Shown one piece after another: positions 1-8,615 of a stretch of DNA of 64,000 bases. A model generated the notes under the pieces. It searched no databases. It was not told the origin of the DNA and worked only from the letters and a program-made list of their open reading frames with translations. Position 1 is the stretch's first letter. Every line of letters begins with the position of its first letter. The stretch comes from Cellulomonas wangsupingiae (lineage in GTDB: Bacteria > Actinomycetota > Actinomycetes > Actinomycetales > Cellulomonadaceae). A program made the translations under genes and the position numbers. The stretch lies in NCBI RefSeq assembly GCF_024508275.1, contig NZ_CP101989.1, positions 3,534,001-3,598,000 on the forward strand, in the 5' to 3' direction.

Positions 1-1087
1 GCCCTCCCAGGGCGGCGACGGCCGTCGGCAGCCCGGCGGCAGCCCGCGGTGTCCCGCCGACGAGGGCCGAGCCCGGCGCCGTCGCCCGCCGCACGTGACC
101 GGATCGCTCTCTCACACCCATGGGGGGAGGTACGACCGCCGGACGCACACCCCCACCCCCCACCCCCGCGACAGTGCGATCCAGTCGCACGGCTCGCGCC
201 GCCACGTGACTGGATTGCACTCTCACGCCCGGGAGGGGGGTGGTGGATGTCGCCGACGCCCTCAGGCCGGTGGTGACAGTGCGATCCGGTTCCACGGCTG
301 CTCGGCGCTCGGTGGTGCGGCGGTGCAGGGCGGTGCGCGCGTGGGCCTGACGGCGCACGAGGACGCCCGAGAGCCCCGGCCGCCCGCTCGGTGCCGGTGC
401 ACCGCCGACGAGCACCCTTCCGGGGGTCGTGCCCGTCGGCGCCGCAGCGCCCGGCGCGGCGCCGGGGGTCGGCTGCTGCGACGCCGACGACGGCCCCGGG
501 CGGCCCCGGGGCGTCCGGCGGCGCGGGGCGACGTCGGAGGGTGTGGTCATGGTGCCGACGGCGCGGACGGCGTCGGGCAGGCGCATCGGGACGACGCGCG
601 GCGCGAGCCGGGCCTGGACGGCGCCCGGTCGGTGGCCGCGCTCGTCGGGCAGGCGGTCGGCGGAGCGCGGCAGGCCCCGCGGCCGGTCCCGGTGGGCAGC
701 GACGACGACGTCGTCCTGCGCGGCGCGGGCGCGACGGCGGGCCGCGAGGTCGCCGGACCACCAGCGCGGCGGACGCACGTCGTCGGCCACGCGGACGCGC
801 GCCGGGACGGTCGCCGGGCCGACCAGCGCCCGACGCACCGCGACGGGACGCCCCGACCCGGCAGCGAACCGCACCGCCGCGGACGCGAGCGACCCGATCG
901 CCGCCGGGCGCGGACGCCCGACCGGACCGGGACGCCGCCAGCGCTGCGCGACGGCCGCACCCAGCGGGGTCGCCGGCGCACCGGACGCGCGCACCGCCGC
1001 CGACGTCGCGACCTGACCGCCCGCACCGACACCACTCACGCCGACACCACCCACACCGACACCGCCCGAGCCGGGCGCCGCCGTCAC
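1..1087 (-). CDS. Pro/Arg-rich protein of the eCIS cluster, partial (runs off the left edge)
   Basis: This frame is open from a GTG at 1087, which overlaps the stop of the second tube gene (GTGA), to the window edge: 362 codons without a stop. The 3' end is missing. The protein is rich in Gly, Ala, Pro and Arg, with a VADDVRPPRWWSGDLAARR segment near the middle and a long low-complexity tail. No known fold is recognised. In actinobacterial eCIS loci a poorly conserved large protein commonly sits between the tube genes and the LysM/spike genes, and position suggests the same here. The C-terminal third contains four copies of the window's ATCCAGTC repeat, read in frame as RVQSSH and LDRTV peptides. 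Third codon positions are strongly G/C in this frame, which favours it over the long antisense frames. Confidence 0.55.
   Translation of the reverse strand, partial: MTAAPGSGGVGVGGVGVSGVGAGGQVATSAAVRASGAPATPLGAAVAQRWRRPGPVGRPRPAAIGSLASAAVRFAAGSGRPVAVRRALVGPATVPARVRVADDVRPPRWWSGDLAARRRARAAQDDVVVAAHRDRPRGLPRSADRLPDERGHRPGAVQARLAPRVVPMRLPDAVRAVGTMTTPSDVAPRRRTPRGRPGPSSASQQPTPGAAPGAAAPTGTTPGRVLVGGAPAPSGRPGLSGVLVRRQAHARTALHRRTTERRAAVEPDRTVTTGLRASATSTTPLPGVRVQSSHVAARAVRLDRTVAGVGGGGVRPAVVPPPMGVRERSGHVRRATAPGSALVGGTPRAAAGLPTAVAALGG
96..290. repeat. Four ATCCAGTC repeats inside the eCIS Pro/Arg-rich gene
   Basis: Copies at 96-115, 170-189, 207-226 and 274-290, alternating in orientation (TGACTGGATTGCACTCTCAC type and GACAGTGCGATCCAGTC type). 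They are in frame with the minus-strand gene. Confidence 0.8.
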
Positions 1088-1554
1088 CGCGTCACCGCAC
1101 GGAACCCGTGGTGCGCGACCTCGAGCGACTCGGTGAGCGGCGCGTCGGAGTCGGCGGACAGCGACGGCCCGGTCCAGCTCACGGCGAAGACGCCGTCGAG
1201 CTCCCAGGACCGCATGCGGTTGCCGCGGTCGTCGACCACGGTGACCGCGCCCGTCGCCCGCGTCAGGGTGTCGCCGTTGCCGGCGAAGCCCTGCCCGGAC
1301 GACTTCTGCACCCAGCCGAACAGCGCGTCGGACTGCACCATGCCGCGCGTGAACACCAGGTGCGGCCAGCGCATCACGCCGGGCAGCTGGTGCACGTACC
1401 CGTTCTGGCCGCCCTCGACGTGCTCGACGACGTCGACGTCGAGGCGCAGGCCCTGCACCTCACGGAACGTGCCGATCTCCACCCCGTCGACCTCCAGCAG
1501 GAACCTGCTGGAGGTCGTCGGGGACCCACCGCCCAGGGGCGTCTGCTCAGACAC
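1084..1554 (-). CDS. eCIS second tail tube protein (gp19/afp1-5-like)
   Basis: A 156-residue phage T4 gp19-type tube protein. The N-terminus SRFLLEVDGVEIGTFREVQG is the usual first strand pair of this fold, followed by DVVEHVEGGQNGYVHQLPG and a LVFTRGMVQSDALFGWV segment. It starts at a GTG overlapping the end of the small DUF6760-type gene. Contractile injection systems normally encode two tube paralogues: one builds the inner tube and the other acts as an adaptor toward the baseplate. Being downstream of the first tube and assembly genes, this copy is more likely the baseplate-side one. It acts in the cytoplasm during particle assembly. Family call is secure; the exact role is inferred from order. 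Confidence 0.85.
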   Translation of the reverse strand: MSEQTPLGGGSPTTSSRFLLEVDGVEIGTFREVQGLRLDVDVVEHVEGGQNGYVHQLPGVMRWPHLVFTRGMVQSDALFGWVQKSSGQGFAGNGDTLTRATGAVTVVDDRGNRMRSWELDGVFAVSWTGPSLSADSDAPLTESLEVAHHGFRAVTR

Positions 1555-1720
1555 TGTCGCGCACCGCCTCCCACGCCTGCTCGTTCATCGCCGCGACCGC
1601 CCGGACCATGCGGACCCGGTCGAGGTGCTCGAGGTCCAGCAGGTCGTCCATCGGCCAGTGCAGGTGGTACGCCAGGTAGGCGATCTCCTGCCAGACCGCA
1701 TCGACGGGGTAGCGCAGCAC
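1547..1720 (-). CDS. Small eCIS-associated protein (DUF6760-type)
   Basis: A 57-residue ORF starting at GTG 1720, 9 bp after the stop of the tail assembly gene, and ending inside the start of the second tube gene. The protein begins VLRYPVDAVWQEIAYLAYHL and continues HWPMDDLLDLEHLDR. Aromatic residues around an EIAYLAYHLHW core followed by a charged helix match the small DUF6760-type proteins found between tube genes in eCIS clusters. I recognise the pattern from memory of that family. Its molecular role is unknown; tight coupling to the tube genes suggests a function in tube assembly. Confidence 0.75.
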   Translation of the reverse strand: MLRYPVDAVWQEIAYLAYHLHWPMDDLLDLEHLDRVRMVRAVAAMNEQAWEAVRDSV

Positions 1721-1727
1721 GGTCCGC

Positions 1728-2186
1728 TCACCGGGTCTCGGCCGGGAGCTCCTCGATCGCCGAGCGCTGTCGCGTCGACGGCACGAAGCCCGGGTCCGGG
1801 ACGTCGGTGGCCGGGGTCGGCTCCTCGGCGAGGGCCGGCGCCGCGGGTGCGACGTCGTCCTGACCGGCGAGGAACTCCTCGACCTCGGCGGGGGTGCCGA
1901 AGTTGATGACGCCGTAGAAGTCCTGCAGGTACGCCAGGTCGGCGGCGAACAGGCCCTCGATCTCGTGCGTCGTCACGAGCTCCAGCGCCCCGAGGCGCTC
2001 GACGACGCGCGCGAGCACGACGACCGTCAGGCGCGGGTCGTCGGGTCCGCTGATCGTGGGGTCGCGCAGCGGCTCGAGCTCGTCGCGGGCCGTCGCCAGC
2101 CGCATGACGCCCTGCCGGTGCAGCGCCCCCTCGCGGTCGACGTAACCGCGAGGGAGCGTGAACTCGTACCGGGTGCGCAGGGTCAC
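1728..2186 (-). CDS. eCIS phage tail assembly protein
   Basis: A 152-residue protein starting at a GTG that overlaps the stop of the first tube gene (GTGA), so the two are translationally coupled. The first two thirds read RYEFTLPRGYVDREG, then GVMRLATARDEL and VVVLARVVERLGAL, ending in IEGLFAADLAYLQDFYGVIN. This layout (LPRGY, MRLATA, a hydrophobic helix, LFAADLAYLQ) is that of small phage tail assembly proteins found beside eCIS and phage tube genes. The last ~45 residues are a Pro/Ala/Glu-rich tail. Probably a cytoplasmic chaperone or assembly factor for the tube; the role is inferred from family and position. Confidence 0.75.
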   Translation of the reverse strand: MTLRTRYEFTLPRGYVDREGALHRQGVMRLATARDELEPLRDPTISGPDDPRLTVVVLARVVERLGALELVTTHEIEGLFAADLAYLQDFYGVINFGTPAEVEEFLAGQDDVAPAAPALAEEPTPATDVPDPGFVPSTRQRSAIEELPAETR

Positions 2187-2662
2187 TTGACCCTCTCGAG
2201 GCGCTCGATGACGATCGACACCGTCTCCTTGATCGCGTCCGACCCGTCGACCGACAGCTGGTCGGTCGAGATCTTGCTGGGCCAGCCGTTGAAGAAGTTG
2301 AACCGCGCGACCTCCGTGGCCCCGGCGTCGTAGAGCACGACCGAGCCGTTCTTGCGGTTCTTCGCGCGGTCGCCGGACAGGCCGCCCTCGCGGACCGCCT
2401 TGAACCACTTCCACAGCTCGTCGTTGGCGATGTTGGCCGGTGCGACGCGGCTCAGCTGCAGGTCCGGGACCTCGACGGTCTGGCCGAGGAACTTGACCTG
2501 CTGCTTCTTGCCGTCCTTGCCGATCTGGGTGACCTTGCCGACGCCCACCTCGACGTCCAGGCCGGACACCGAGACGAGGGCGCTGACGACCTTGCCGTCG
2601 AGCTCGAGGAAGAAGTTCTGGGAGATGATCGGGTCGGCGCTGAACAGGCCGTTGCTTGCCAT
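2183..2662 (-). CDS. eCIS main tail tube protein (gp19-like)
   Basis: A 159-residue gp19-family inner tube subunit. It begins MASNGLFSADPIISQNFFLE with the LDGKVVSALVSVSGLDVEVG strand pair typical of tube proteins, and later has VARFNFFNGWPSKISTDQ and a C-terminal KETVSIVIERLERVK strand. In assembled eCIS particles this protein stacks as hexameric rings inside the sheath. It lies 43 bp downstream of the sheath gene in the same direction and is coupled to the assembly gene that follows, as expected for highly expressed structural genes. The ATG at 2662 is preceded by an AGGAGC ribosome binding site. Confidence 0.9.
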   Translation of the reverse strand: MASNGLFSADPIISQNFFLELDGKVVSALVSVSGLDVEVGVGKVTQIGKDGKKQQVKFLGQTVEVPDLQLSRVAPANIANDELWKWFKAVREGGLSGDRAKNRKNGSVVLYDAGATEVARFNFFNGWPSKISTDQLSVDGSDAIKETVSIVIERLERVK

Positions 2663-2705
2663 GGGGTGCTCCTGTGGTGGTCGGGGGCTAGGGCGGGCTC
2701 AGCCG

Positions 2706-4274
2706 TCAGGCCGCGCTCTGCTTGTTCTGGCTGATGCGGAAGACGACGAACTCCGCGGGCTTGACCGGGGCGAGGCCGACCTCGACGATCAGGCGCCCGG
2801 CGTCGATCGACTCGGGCGTGTTGGTGGTCTCGTCGCAGCGGACGAAGAACGCCTGGTCGGCCGTCGAGCCGAACAGCGCACCCGACTGCCACAGACCGTG
2901 CAGGTACCCGGTGAGGGTCCGCTTGACGCCCTCCCACAGGGTCACGTCGTTCGGCTCGAAGACGGCCCACTGGGTGCCCTCGAGGATCGTCGACTCGACC
3001 ATGTTGAACAGGCGACGCACGTTGACGTACTGCCAGTCGGTGTCCGACGCGAGCGTGCGGGCGCCCCAGATGCGGATGCCGCGGGTGCCGAACGGGCGGA
3101 TCGCGTTGACGCCGATCGGGTTGAGGAAGCCCTGCTCGGTCTGCGTGACGGAGCGCTCGACGTCCAGGACGCCGCGGATCGTGTCGTTGGCCGGGGCCTT
3201 CCACACGCCGCGCGTCTCGTCCGTGCGGGCCCACACGCCGGCGACGTGACCGGACGGCGGGACCACGATCTCCGCCGACGCACCCGAGCCCAGGGGGTTC
3301 TCCACCTTGATCCACGGGTAGTACATCGTCGCGAACGCCGAGTCGTACTGCGCGACCTCCGAGCGCCACTCCTTGACCTGCTGCGGCGTCATCCCGGGGG
3401 GCGCGTCGAGCAGGGCCATGCGGTTGGCGTGCTGCTCGCAGTGCGCGATGAGCGACGTCTGCACGGCCTTCCACAGCCCGAGGTCGAGCGTGCCGTCCTC
3501 GCGCGTCGCGGCGGTGACCAGGTCGGGGACGACGACGATCGTGACGTCCTCGGCGATGGCCAGGCCGTTGATGCCGGTGCGGGCGGCCTCCGAGCCGGCG
3601 AACTTGCGGCCGGTGACGGGGACCTTGACCGGCTCGGCCTGCTGCAGCGCGTACGTGCCGGGGCGCAGCAGCTCGAGCTGGCTGGACAGGTCGGTCGCCT
3701 CGTCGAGGCGGATCTCGAGCTTCACCTTCGTGGACGTCTTGTTGACCACGGTGGCCGCGTCGCGCGGGCCGCCCAGGCTCAGGCCGGGGTACTCCTCGAC
3801 GGCCTCACCGCCGTCGAGGACCACCAGCGTGAACGTCGTCGGGCCCTCGAGGTCGTCCGGGGCGTCGTCGGTCTGCACGACGACCGACAGCTGCGCGTCG
3901 GGCTCGACGGACTCCACCGCGATCGGCAGGCCGAGCGCGCGGTCGGCGGCGGGCAGCTCGAGCGTCGCCGGCTTGCCGGACGGCTCGGCGTGCGCCACGC
4001 GCACGATGTACGCCTGCGTGCCGCCGTTGAGGAAGTAGCCGTAGACCGACAGCGGCAGCATCGCGCCGTCGGCGAACCCGCCGTACAGGGCCTCGTACTG
4101 GGTCCAGCTCGTCACGAGGCGCGGGGCCAGGCCCTGCGGGTCGGCGGGGTCGTCCGAGGGCGCCGACGCGGTGAAGCCCACGAAGGCCGTCACGGCCGTG
4201 GGCGCCGACGACAGCACCTTCTGGGACGAGGGGATCTCCTCGACGTACACGCCGGGGGCGGTGTAGGTGGGCAC
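2706..4274 (-). CDS. eCIS contractile sheath protein
   Basis: A 522-residue sheath protein. The N-terminus PTYTAPGVYVEEIPSSQKVL is the classic start of phage and eCIS sheath subunits, followed by TAVTAFVGFTASAP. The C-terminal half carries GIRIWGARTLASDTDWQYVN and VRRLFNMVESTI, the conserved core that mediates sheath contraction, and ends LAPVKPAEFVVFRISQNKQ. Length is normal for the family (about 350-530 residues). Start is GTG 4274. It is the first gene of the minus-strand eCIS operon; the promoter should lie in 4275-4575. The sheath surrounds the tube and drives it through the target membrane on contraction. Confidence 0.93.
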   Translation of the reverse strand: MPTYTAPGVYVEEIPSSQKVLSSAPTAVTAFVGFTASAPSDDPADPQGLAPRLVTSWTQYEALYGGFADGAMLPLSVYGYFLNGGTQAYIVRVAHAEPSGKPATLELPAADRALGLPIAVESVEPDAQLSVVVQTDDAPDDLEGPTTFTLVVLDGGEAVEEYPGLSLGGPRDAATVVNKTSTKVKLEIRLDEATDLSSQLELLRPGTYALQQAEPVKVPVTGRKFAGSEAARTGINGLAIAEDVTIVVVPDLVTAATREDGTLDLGLWKAVQTSLIAHCEQHANRMALLDAPPGMTPQQVKEWRSEVAQYDSAFATMYYPWIKVENPLGSGASAEIVVPPSGHVAGVWARTDETRGVWKAPANDTIRGVLDVERSVTQTEQGFLNPIGVNAIRPFGTRGIRIWGARTLASDTDWQYVNVRRLFNMVESTILEGTQWAVFEPNDVTLWEGVKRTLTGYLHGLWQSGALFGSTADQAFFVRCDETTNTPESIDAGRLIVEVGLAPVKPAEFVVFRISQNKQSAA

Positions 4275-4575
4275 GGGTGGGGTCCTTCTCTCGGTCGTGA
4301 GGTCGCCGTCGTCCGGCCGGTCCGGTCCGGCGCGTCGCGGGTCGTCGTGAGGCTAGGCAGCGACCTGCGCAGCGGACATCGGTAATCGCTACCGAGGTTC
4401 GCGGCGGCCGCTCGCGGACCCGTCCGGGCGGCCCTCGAACGGGTGAACTTCATGTCCGACGAAGGGCTTCGGCACTCCTTCGTCGCACTTGCCCGCCTCG
4501 CCGGCCGCAACGGCGCTCACCCCCCCAGCACGCGCACGCGACCTTCACCCCAGGCACGATCCCTCCGGAGGCGCT
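4275..4575. promoter_or_regulatory. Divergent intergenic region: eCIS operon versus LuxR gene
   Basis: A 301-bp gene-free stretch between divergent starts. It must hold both promoters. Visible elements are GGTAATCGCTACC at 4381-4393 and a perfect 9-bp inverted repeat at 4457-4485. The LuxR gene has a GGAGG ribosome binding site at 4566-4570. No clear -10/-35 pair was resolved. Confidence 0.5.
4457..4485. promoter_or_regulatory. Perfect inverted repeat (9-bp arms, 11-nt spacer), possible operator
   Basis: Arms CGACGAAGG (4457-4465) and CCTTCGTCG (4477-4485) are exact reverse complements. It lies between divergent genes, where a terminator is not expected, so an operator for the adjacent LuxR regulator or another factor is the simplest reading. 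Function is inferred. Confidence 0.4.
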
Positions 4576-7209
4576 ATGACCACGTCCGACGCAGGCGCCA
4601 GCGCGGTCCGCGGACGGTCCACCTCCGCCGGTGTCCCCACCCCCCGCCGGGGCCCGTCCCGCGCACCCGTGCACGTCCTGCACCCGGACGTCGTGGAGCA
4701 CGTCACGTCCTCGCTGGGCGCGGGGCGCAGCGTCCTCGTCGTCGGGGACGCGGGCACGGGCAAGACGCAGGCGGTCGCGCGGGCGGTCGAGCGGCTGCGC
4801 GCCGAGCAGGACGACGTGCGCGTCGTGCTCATCAGCGGCACCGGCACGCAGGACGCGCTGCCGCTCGCGGCGCTCGAGCCGCTGCTCGACGACGCGGGCG
4901 CCGCGTTCGGCGACCTCGCGGCGACCCTGCGCTCGCTGACCGCCGGCCTGGACCGGCTGCGCGGCGACGGCCGCCTGGTGCTGCGCGTCGAGGACGCGCA
5001 CCGCCTCGACGAGGCCTCGGCCCGCGCGCTCGACTGGCTGGTCCGGCAGGGCACGGTCCAGGTGGTCGCGACCCTGCGGCTGAGCTGGGCGTCCCGCGCG
5101 CCCTGGGCCGCGCTGTGGAAGGACGACCTCGTCGAGCGCGTCGACATCGCCCCGCTCACGCGCGACGACGCGGAGCGCTGGCTCACGGCCGAGCTCGGCG
5201 GGCCGGTGACGGCCGAGACGGCGCACCACCTGTGGCAGGCGTCGAGCGGCAGCGCGACGCTCCTGCGCGAGACCGTCAAGGACGCCCTGGCCTCGGGCGC
5301 GCTCGCCCGCCGCCACGGCGCGTGGATGTGGCGCGGCGGCCCGCAGCCGCGCTCGCGCATGGAGGACCTGGCCGAGCTCGACCTGCAGGGCGCGAGCGGG
5401 CAGGCCCGCGCGGCGCTCGAGGTGTGCGCCGTGGTGTGCCCGATCACGCTCGACGCGCTGCTCGACCTCGTGCCCGCCGCCGCGGTCGACGAGCTCGTGC
5501 TCGCCGGCGCCGTCACCACGACGACCGCACCCACGCCGTCGGGCGGGACGACCCGGGTCGTGGACCTGACGACGTCGGCGTACGCGGACGTCGCGCGTGC
5601 GTGGATCCCCGCCTCGCGGCAGCGGGACCTGCTGCAGCGCGCGCTCGACACGCCCGTGCTGCGCGGCGTCGCGGCCGGCTCGCTGGTCCGCTCGGTGGCC
5701 CTCGCGATCGACCTGGGGATGAGCGTCCCGCCGACGCGGCTGCGGGAGGCGTTCGACGCGGCGTTCGCGATCCACCAGTACGACGCGGCCGTGCGGCTCG
5801 CGACCGGTGCGCTCGCGTCCTGCCCGCCGGAGCAGGCGGCGGAGCTGCACGCGCTGCGCGCGGACGCGCGCGTGATGCTCGGCGAGCTGGCCGAGACCGA
5901 GCGTGACCTGGCCCGCGCCGCCGAGCTGCTGGCCGCGGGCCCGCTCGACGAGGCCGCCGGCCTGCTGCTGCACGTCGCGGACATGACGGCGCACGTCACC
6001 CACACGCGCCTGGGCGACGTCGACCGGGCGCTCGCACGTCTCGACGACGTGGTCGCGCCGCTGCGCGCGGCCGACCCGGAGGGGCACCTGCGGCGCTGGC
6101 GCGACGAGGTGGAGGTCACGCGGCTGACGCGGCTGGGCTACGCCGGCCGGTTCGCCGAGTCCCTGGACGCCGCCCTCGTCGCCCTCGACGGCGACACGCA
6201 CCCGGCCCGTCGCGTGTCGCTCGCCCCACCGACGGCCCTCGGCCTGGGCGAGCGCGGCGAGCTGCGGCGCGCGCTCGCGCTGTGCCTGCAGTTCGGGGCC
6301 GTCGCGTCCGCGCACGGCGACGAGCACCGCTGGGGCAGTGGCGAGGTGCTGGTCTCGACGTTCCTCACGCTGCTGTGGTCGGGCGAGGTCGACGCCGTGC
6401 GCGACGCGCTGGGCCCCCCGGGCGGTGACCTGCCGTTCGCGGTGGAGTGGTCGTCCGTGCACACTGCGCTCGGTCTCATGGCCGTCGCGGCTGGGTCGTG
6501 GAGCGAGGCGCGCACGCAGCTGTCGACCGCGCGCGCCCGGTCCGGCCCGGCCGACCTCAGCGGGTTCCTGCGGTCGAGCCTCACGGCCGAGGCCGTGGCG
6601 GCGGCCGCCTGCGGTGACGCCGCGGCGGCGCGCGACCTGCTCGACCAGGCTGCGCACGCCGCGGTCGGGTCGAGCGGTGCCCTGGAGGGCGACCTGCGGG
6701 TACGTCGACTCGACGCGCTCGGCTGGATGCGCAGCCCCGAGCTCGTCGCCGAGGCCCGTGCCGCCGCCCGCTGGGCGCACGCGCGGGGCGCCGCCCGCGT
6801 CGAGCTCGAGGCGCTGCACCGGTGGGTCGACGCGACCCGGCGCACCGGCGGCGCCCTCGACCCGGCGGTCGTCGCGCGGGTCCGGGACCTGGGGCGGGTG
6901 TGCGACGGCGAGCGGTGCGCCGCCCTCGTCGCGCACGTCGAGGCCCTCGCGGCGGGCGATGCGGACCTGGTCCGCATCGCGGAGCGCGAGCTCAACCGCC
7001 GCGGGCTGTGGCTGCCGCCGCTCGAGGCACCGGTGTCGCTGACGTCCCGCGAGCAGGAGATCGCGTCGCTGGCCGCCGGGGGCATGACCAGCCGGGCCAT
7101 CGCCCAGCGCCTCGTGCTGTCCACCCGCACGGTCGACTCGCACCTGTCGCGCGTGTTCGCCAAGCTCGGCGTGCACTCGCGCGAGGAGCTGGGGAACGTC
7201 CTGCGGTGA
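4576..7209 (+). CDS. Large ATP-binding LuxR-family regulator (LAL type)
   Basis: An 877-residue regulator. The ATG at 4576 has a GGAGG site 5 nt upstream; an upstream in-frame start at 4489 has no such site. Residues ~55-66 (VVGDAGTGKTQ) are a Walker A motif and LVLRVEDAHRLD is a Walker B-like strand of an AAA/STAND NTPase. A long alpha-helical, TPR-like middle follows. The C-terminus (LTSREQEIASLAAGG, then RAIAQRLVLSTRTVDSHLSR) is a LuxR helix-turn-helix. LAL proteins bind ATP and an effector and activate transcription. Being divergent from the eCIS operon and upstream of the TelA/PknG locus, it could control either; the target is inferred from position. Confidence 0.88.
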   Translation: MTTSDAGASAVRGRSTSAGVPTPRRGPSRAPVHVLHPDVVEHVTSSLGAGRSVLVVGDAGTGKTQAVARAVERLRAEQDDVRVVLISGTGTQDALPLAALEPLLDDAGAAFGDLAATLRSLTAGLDRLRGDGRLVLRVEDAHRLDEASARALDWLVRQGTVQVVATLRLSWASRAPWAALWKDDLVERVDIAPLTRDDAERWLTAELGGPVTAETAHHLWQASSGSATLLRETVKDALASGALARRHGAWMWRGGPQPRSRMEDLAELDLQGASGQARAALEVCAVVCPITLDALLDLVPAAAVDELVLAGAVTTTTAPTPSGGTTRVVDLTTSAYADVARAWIPASRQRDLLQRALDTPVLRGVAAGSLVRSVALAIDLGMSVPPTRLREAFDAAFAIHQYDAAVRLATGALASCPPEQAAELHALRADARVMLGELAETERDLARAAELLAAGPLDEAAGLLLHVADMTAHVTHTRLGDVDRALARLDDVVAPLRAADPEGHLRRWRDEVEVTRLTRLGYAGRFAESLDAALVALDGDTHPARRVSLAPPTALGLGERGELRRALALCLQFGAVASAHGDEHRWGSGEVLVSTFLTLLWSGEVDAVRDALGPPGGDLPFAVEWSSVHTALGLMAVAAGSWSEARTQLSTARARSGPADLSGFLRSSLTAEAVAAAACGDAAAARDLLDQAAHAAVGSSGALEGDLRVRRLDALGWMRSPELVAEARAAARWAHARGAARVELEALHRWVDATRRTGGALDPAVVARVRDLGRVCDGERCAALVAHVEALAAGDADLVRIAERELNRRGLWLPPLEAPVSLTSREQEIASLAAGGMTSRAIAQRLVLSTRTVDSHLSRVFAKLGVHSREELGNVLR

Positions 7210-7357
7210 CAGCCGGCCGCCACCGCCCACCGGGTCGGTGGAACCACGACCACGGCCCGGGCGTTCTGCTCATCACGACCGGGCGTTCCGGTACCGTCAC
7301 CAGCACCGTCGTCGTCAGACGGCAGCCGCGCCACCAGGGCCTCCCGGGAGGACGAAG

Positions 7358-8575
7358 ATGACCGAGCCGACCCCGCTGCAGCCGCCCGCGTCGAGCGGCG
7401 CGTTCGCCCTCGAGGCGCCCGCGCCCGTCGCGCCCGTGGCCGCGCACGACGCCCCGGCCATGGCCCCGCGCGTCGACCCCGCGGCACTCCCCGGCCTGGA
7501 CGCCAAGGTCGGCGCCTACCTGAGCAGCCTCGACGCGGCGCAGGCCGGGTCGCCGGAGTTCGCGGCGAAGGCCGAGGACGTGCGGCTCATGGGTGACAGC
7601 GACGTCCGCGCGGCCGCCGACACGTCGAACCGTCTCCTGCAGGTCCCCGTCCGCGAGCTGCGCGAGGGCGGCGTCTCGGGGACCTCGCAGGTGTCGAAGT
7701 CGCTGCTCGACCTGCGCCGCACGGTGGAGGACCTCGACCCGTCGGAGAAGACGGTCGGGCGCAAGCTGCTCGGCATCTTCCCGTTCGGCGACACCCTCAC
7801 CGACTACTTCCGCCGCTACGAGAGCTCGCAGAAGCAGATCGACGCGATCGTCCGTGCGCTGTACCGGGGCCAGGACGAGCTGCGCAAGGACAACGCGGCG
7901 CTGAACCTGGAGAAGCAGAACCTCTGGGACACGATGGGCCGGCTCAACCAGTACATCTACGTCGCGAGCGCGCTGGACACCCAGCTGTCGGCCAAGATCG
8001 CGCAGGTCGAGGCGAGCGACCCCGAGCGGGCGCGCGCGCTGCGCGAGGACGTCCTGTTCTACGTCCGCCAGAAGCACCAGGACCTGCTGACGCAGCTCGC
8101 GGTGTCGATCCAGGGCTACCTGGCGATCGACATCATCATCAAGAACAACCTCGAGCTCATCAAGGGCGTCGACCGGGCGACGACGACGACGGTCTCGGCG
8201 CTGCGCACCGCGGTCCTGGTGGCGCAGGCGCTGAACAACCAGAAGCTCGTGCTCGACCAGATCACGGCGCTGAACACGACGACGTCGAACATGATCGCGT
8301 CGACGTCCAAGCTGCTGCGCGAGCAGTCGGTGACGATCCAGCAGCAGGCCGCGAGCGCGACCATCGGGCTGCCGCAGCTGCAGCAGTCGTTCTCCGACAT
8401 CTTCGCCGCGATGGACTCCATCGACACGTTCAAGGTGCAGGCGCTGGACTCGATGGCGCAGACCGTCGGCGTCCTGGAGACGGAGACGTCGAAGGCCAAG
8501 GCCTACCTGGACCGCGTCTCGCGCTCGGACCGCACCGAGGTCGCGAGCGGGTCCCTCGACCTGGGTCTGCGCTGA
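7358..8575 (+). CDS. Toxic anion resistance protein, TelA/KlaA family
   Basis: A 405-residue protein of the TelA family, linked by association to tellurite and other stress resistance; the biochemical activity of the family is unknown. After a Pro/Ala-rich N-terminus the protein is almost all alpha-helical. Typical segments are LLGIFPFGDTLTDYFRRYES, ALYRGQDELRKDN, then RLNQYIYVASALD and YLAIDIIIKNNLELIKGVD. The last part has AALNNQKLVLDQ-like heptads and a QQSFSDIFAAMDSIDTFK motif. ATG 7358 is preceded by GGGAGG. It is the first gene of the signalling locus; in Ter-type stress systems TelA is often found next to VWA and phosphatase genes. Confidence 0.88.
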   Translation: MTEPTPLQPPASSGAFALEAPAPVAPVAAHDAPAMAPRVDPAALPGLDAKVGAYLSSLDAAQAGSPEFAAKAEDVRLMGDSDVRAAADTSNRLLQVPVRELREGGVSGTSQVSKSLLDLRRTVEDLDPSEKTVGRKLLGIFPFGDTLTDYFRRYESSQKQIDAIVRALYRGQDELRKDNAALNLEKQNLWDTMGRLNQYIYVASALDTQLSAKIAQVEASDPERARALREDVLFYVRQKHQDLLTQLAVSIQGYLAIDIIIKNNLELIKGVDRATTTTVSALRTAVLVAQALNNQKLVLDQITALNTTTSNMIASTSKLLREQSVTIQQQAASATIGLPQLQQSFSDIFAAMDSIDTFKVQALDSMAQTVGVLETETSKAKAYLDRVSRSDRTEVASGSLDLGLR

Positions 8576-8615
8576 CGCGCCGGGTGGCGGACGGGGGCGG
8601 GGAGGTGGACCGCAG

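Noticed and set aside
95..1906. Long plus-strand open frame opposite the eCIS genes
   Set aside because: It shares triplets with the minus-strand gene, spans several real genes and translates to Arg/His-rich sequence without domains: a GC-rich shadow.
4450..7230. 926-residue minus-strand frame opposite the LAL regulator
   Set aside because: Translates to Arg/His/Gly-rich sequence with no domain, while the plus strand encodes a clear LuxR protein.
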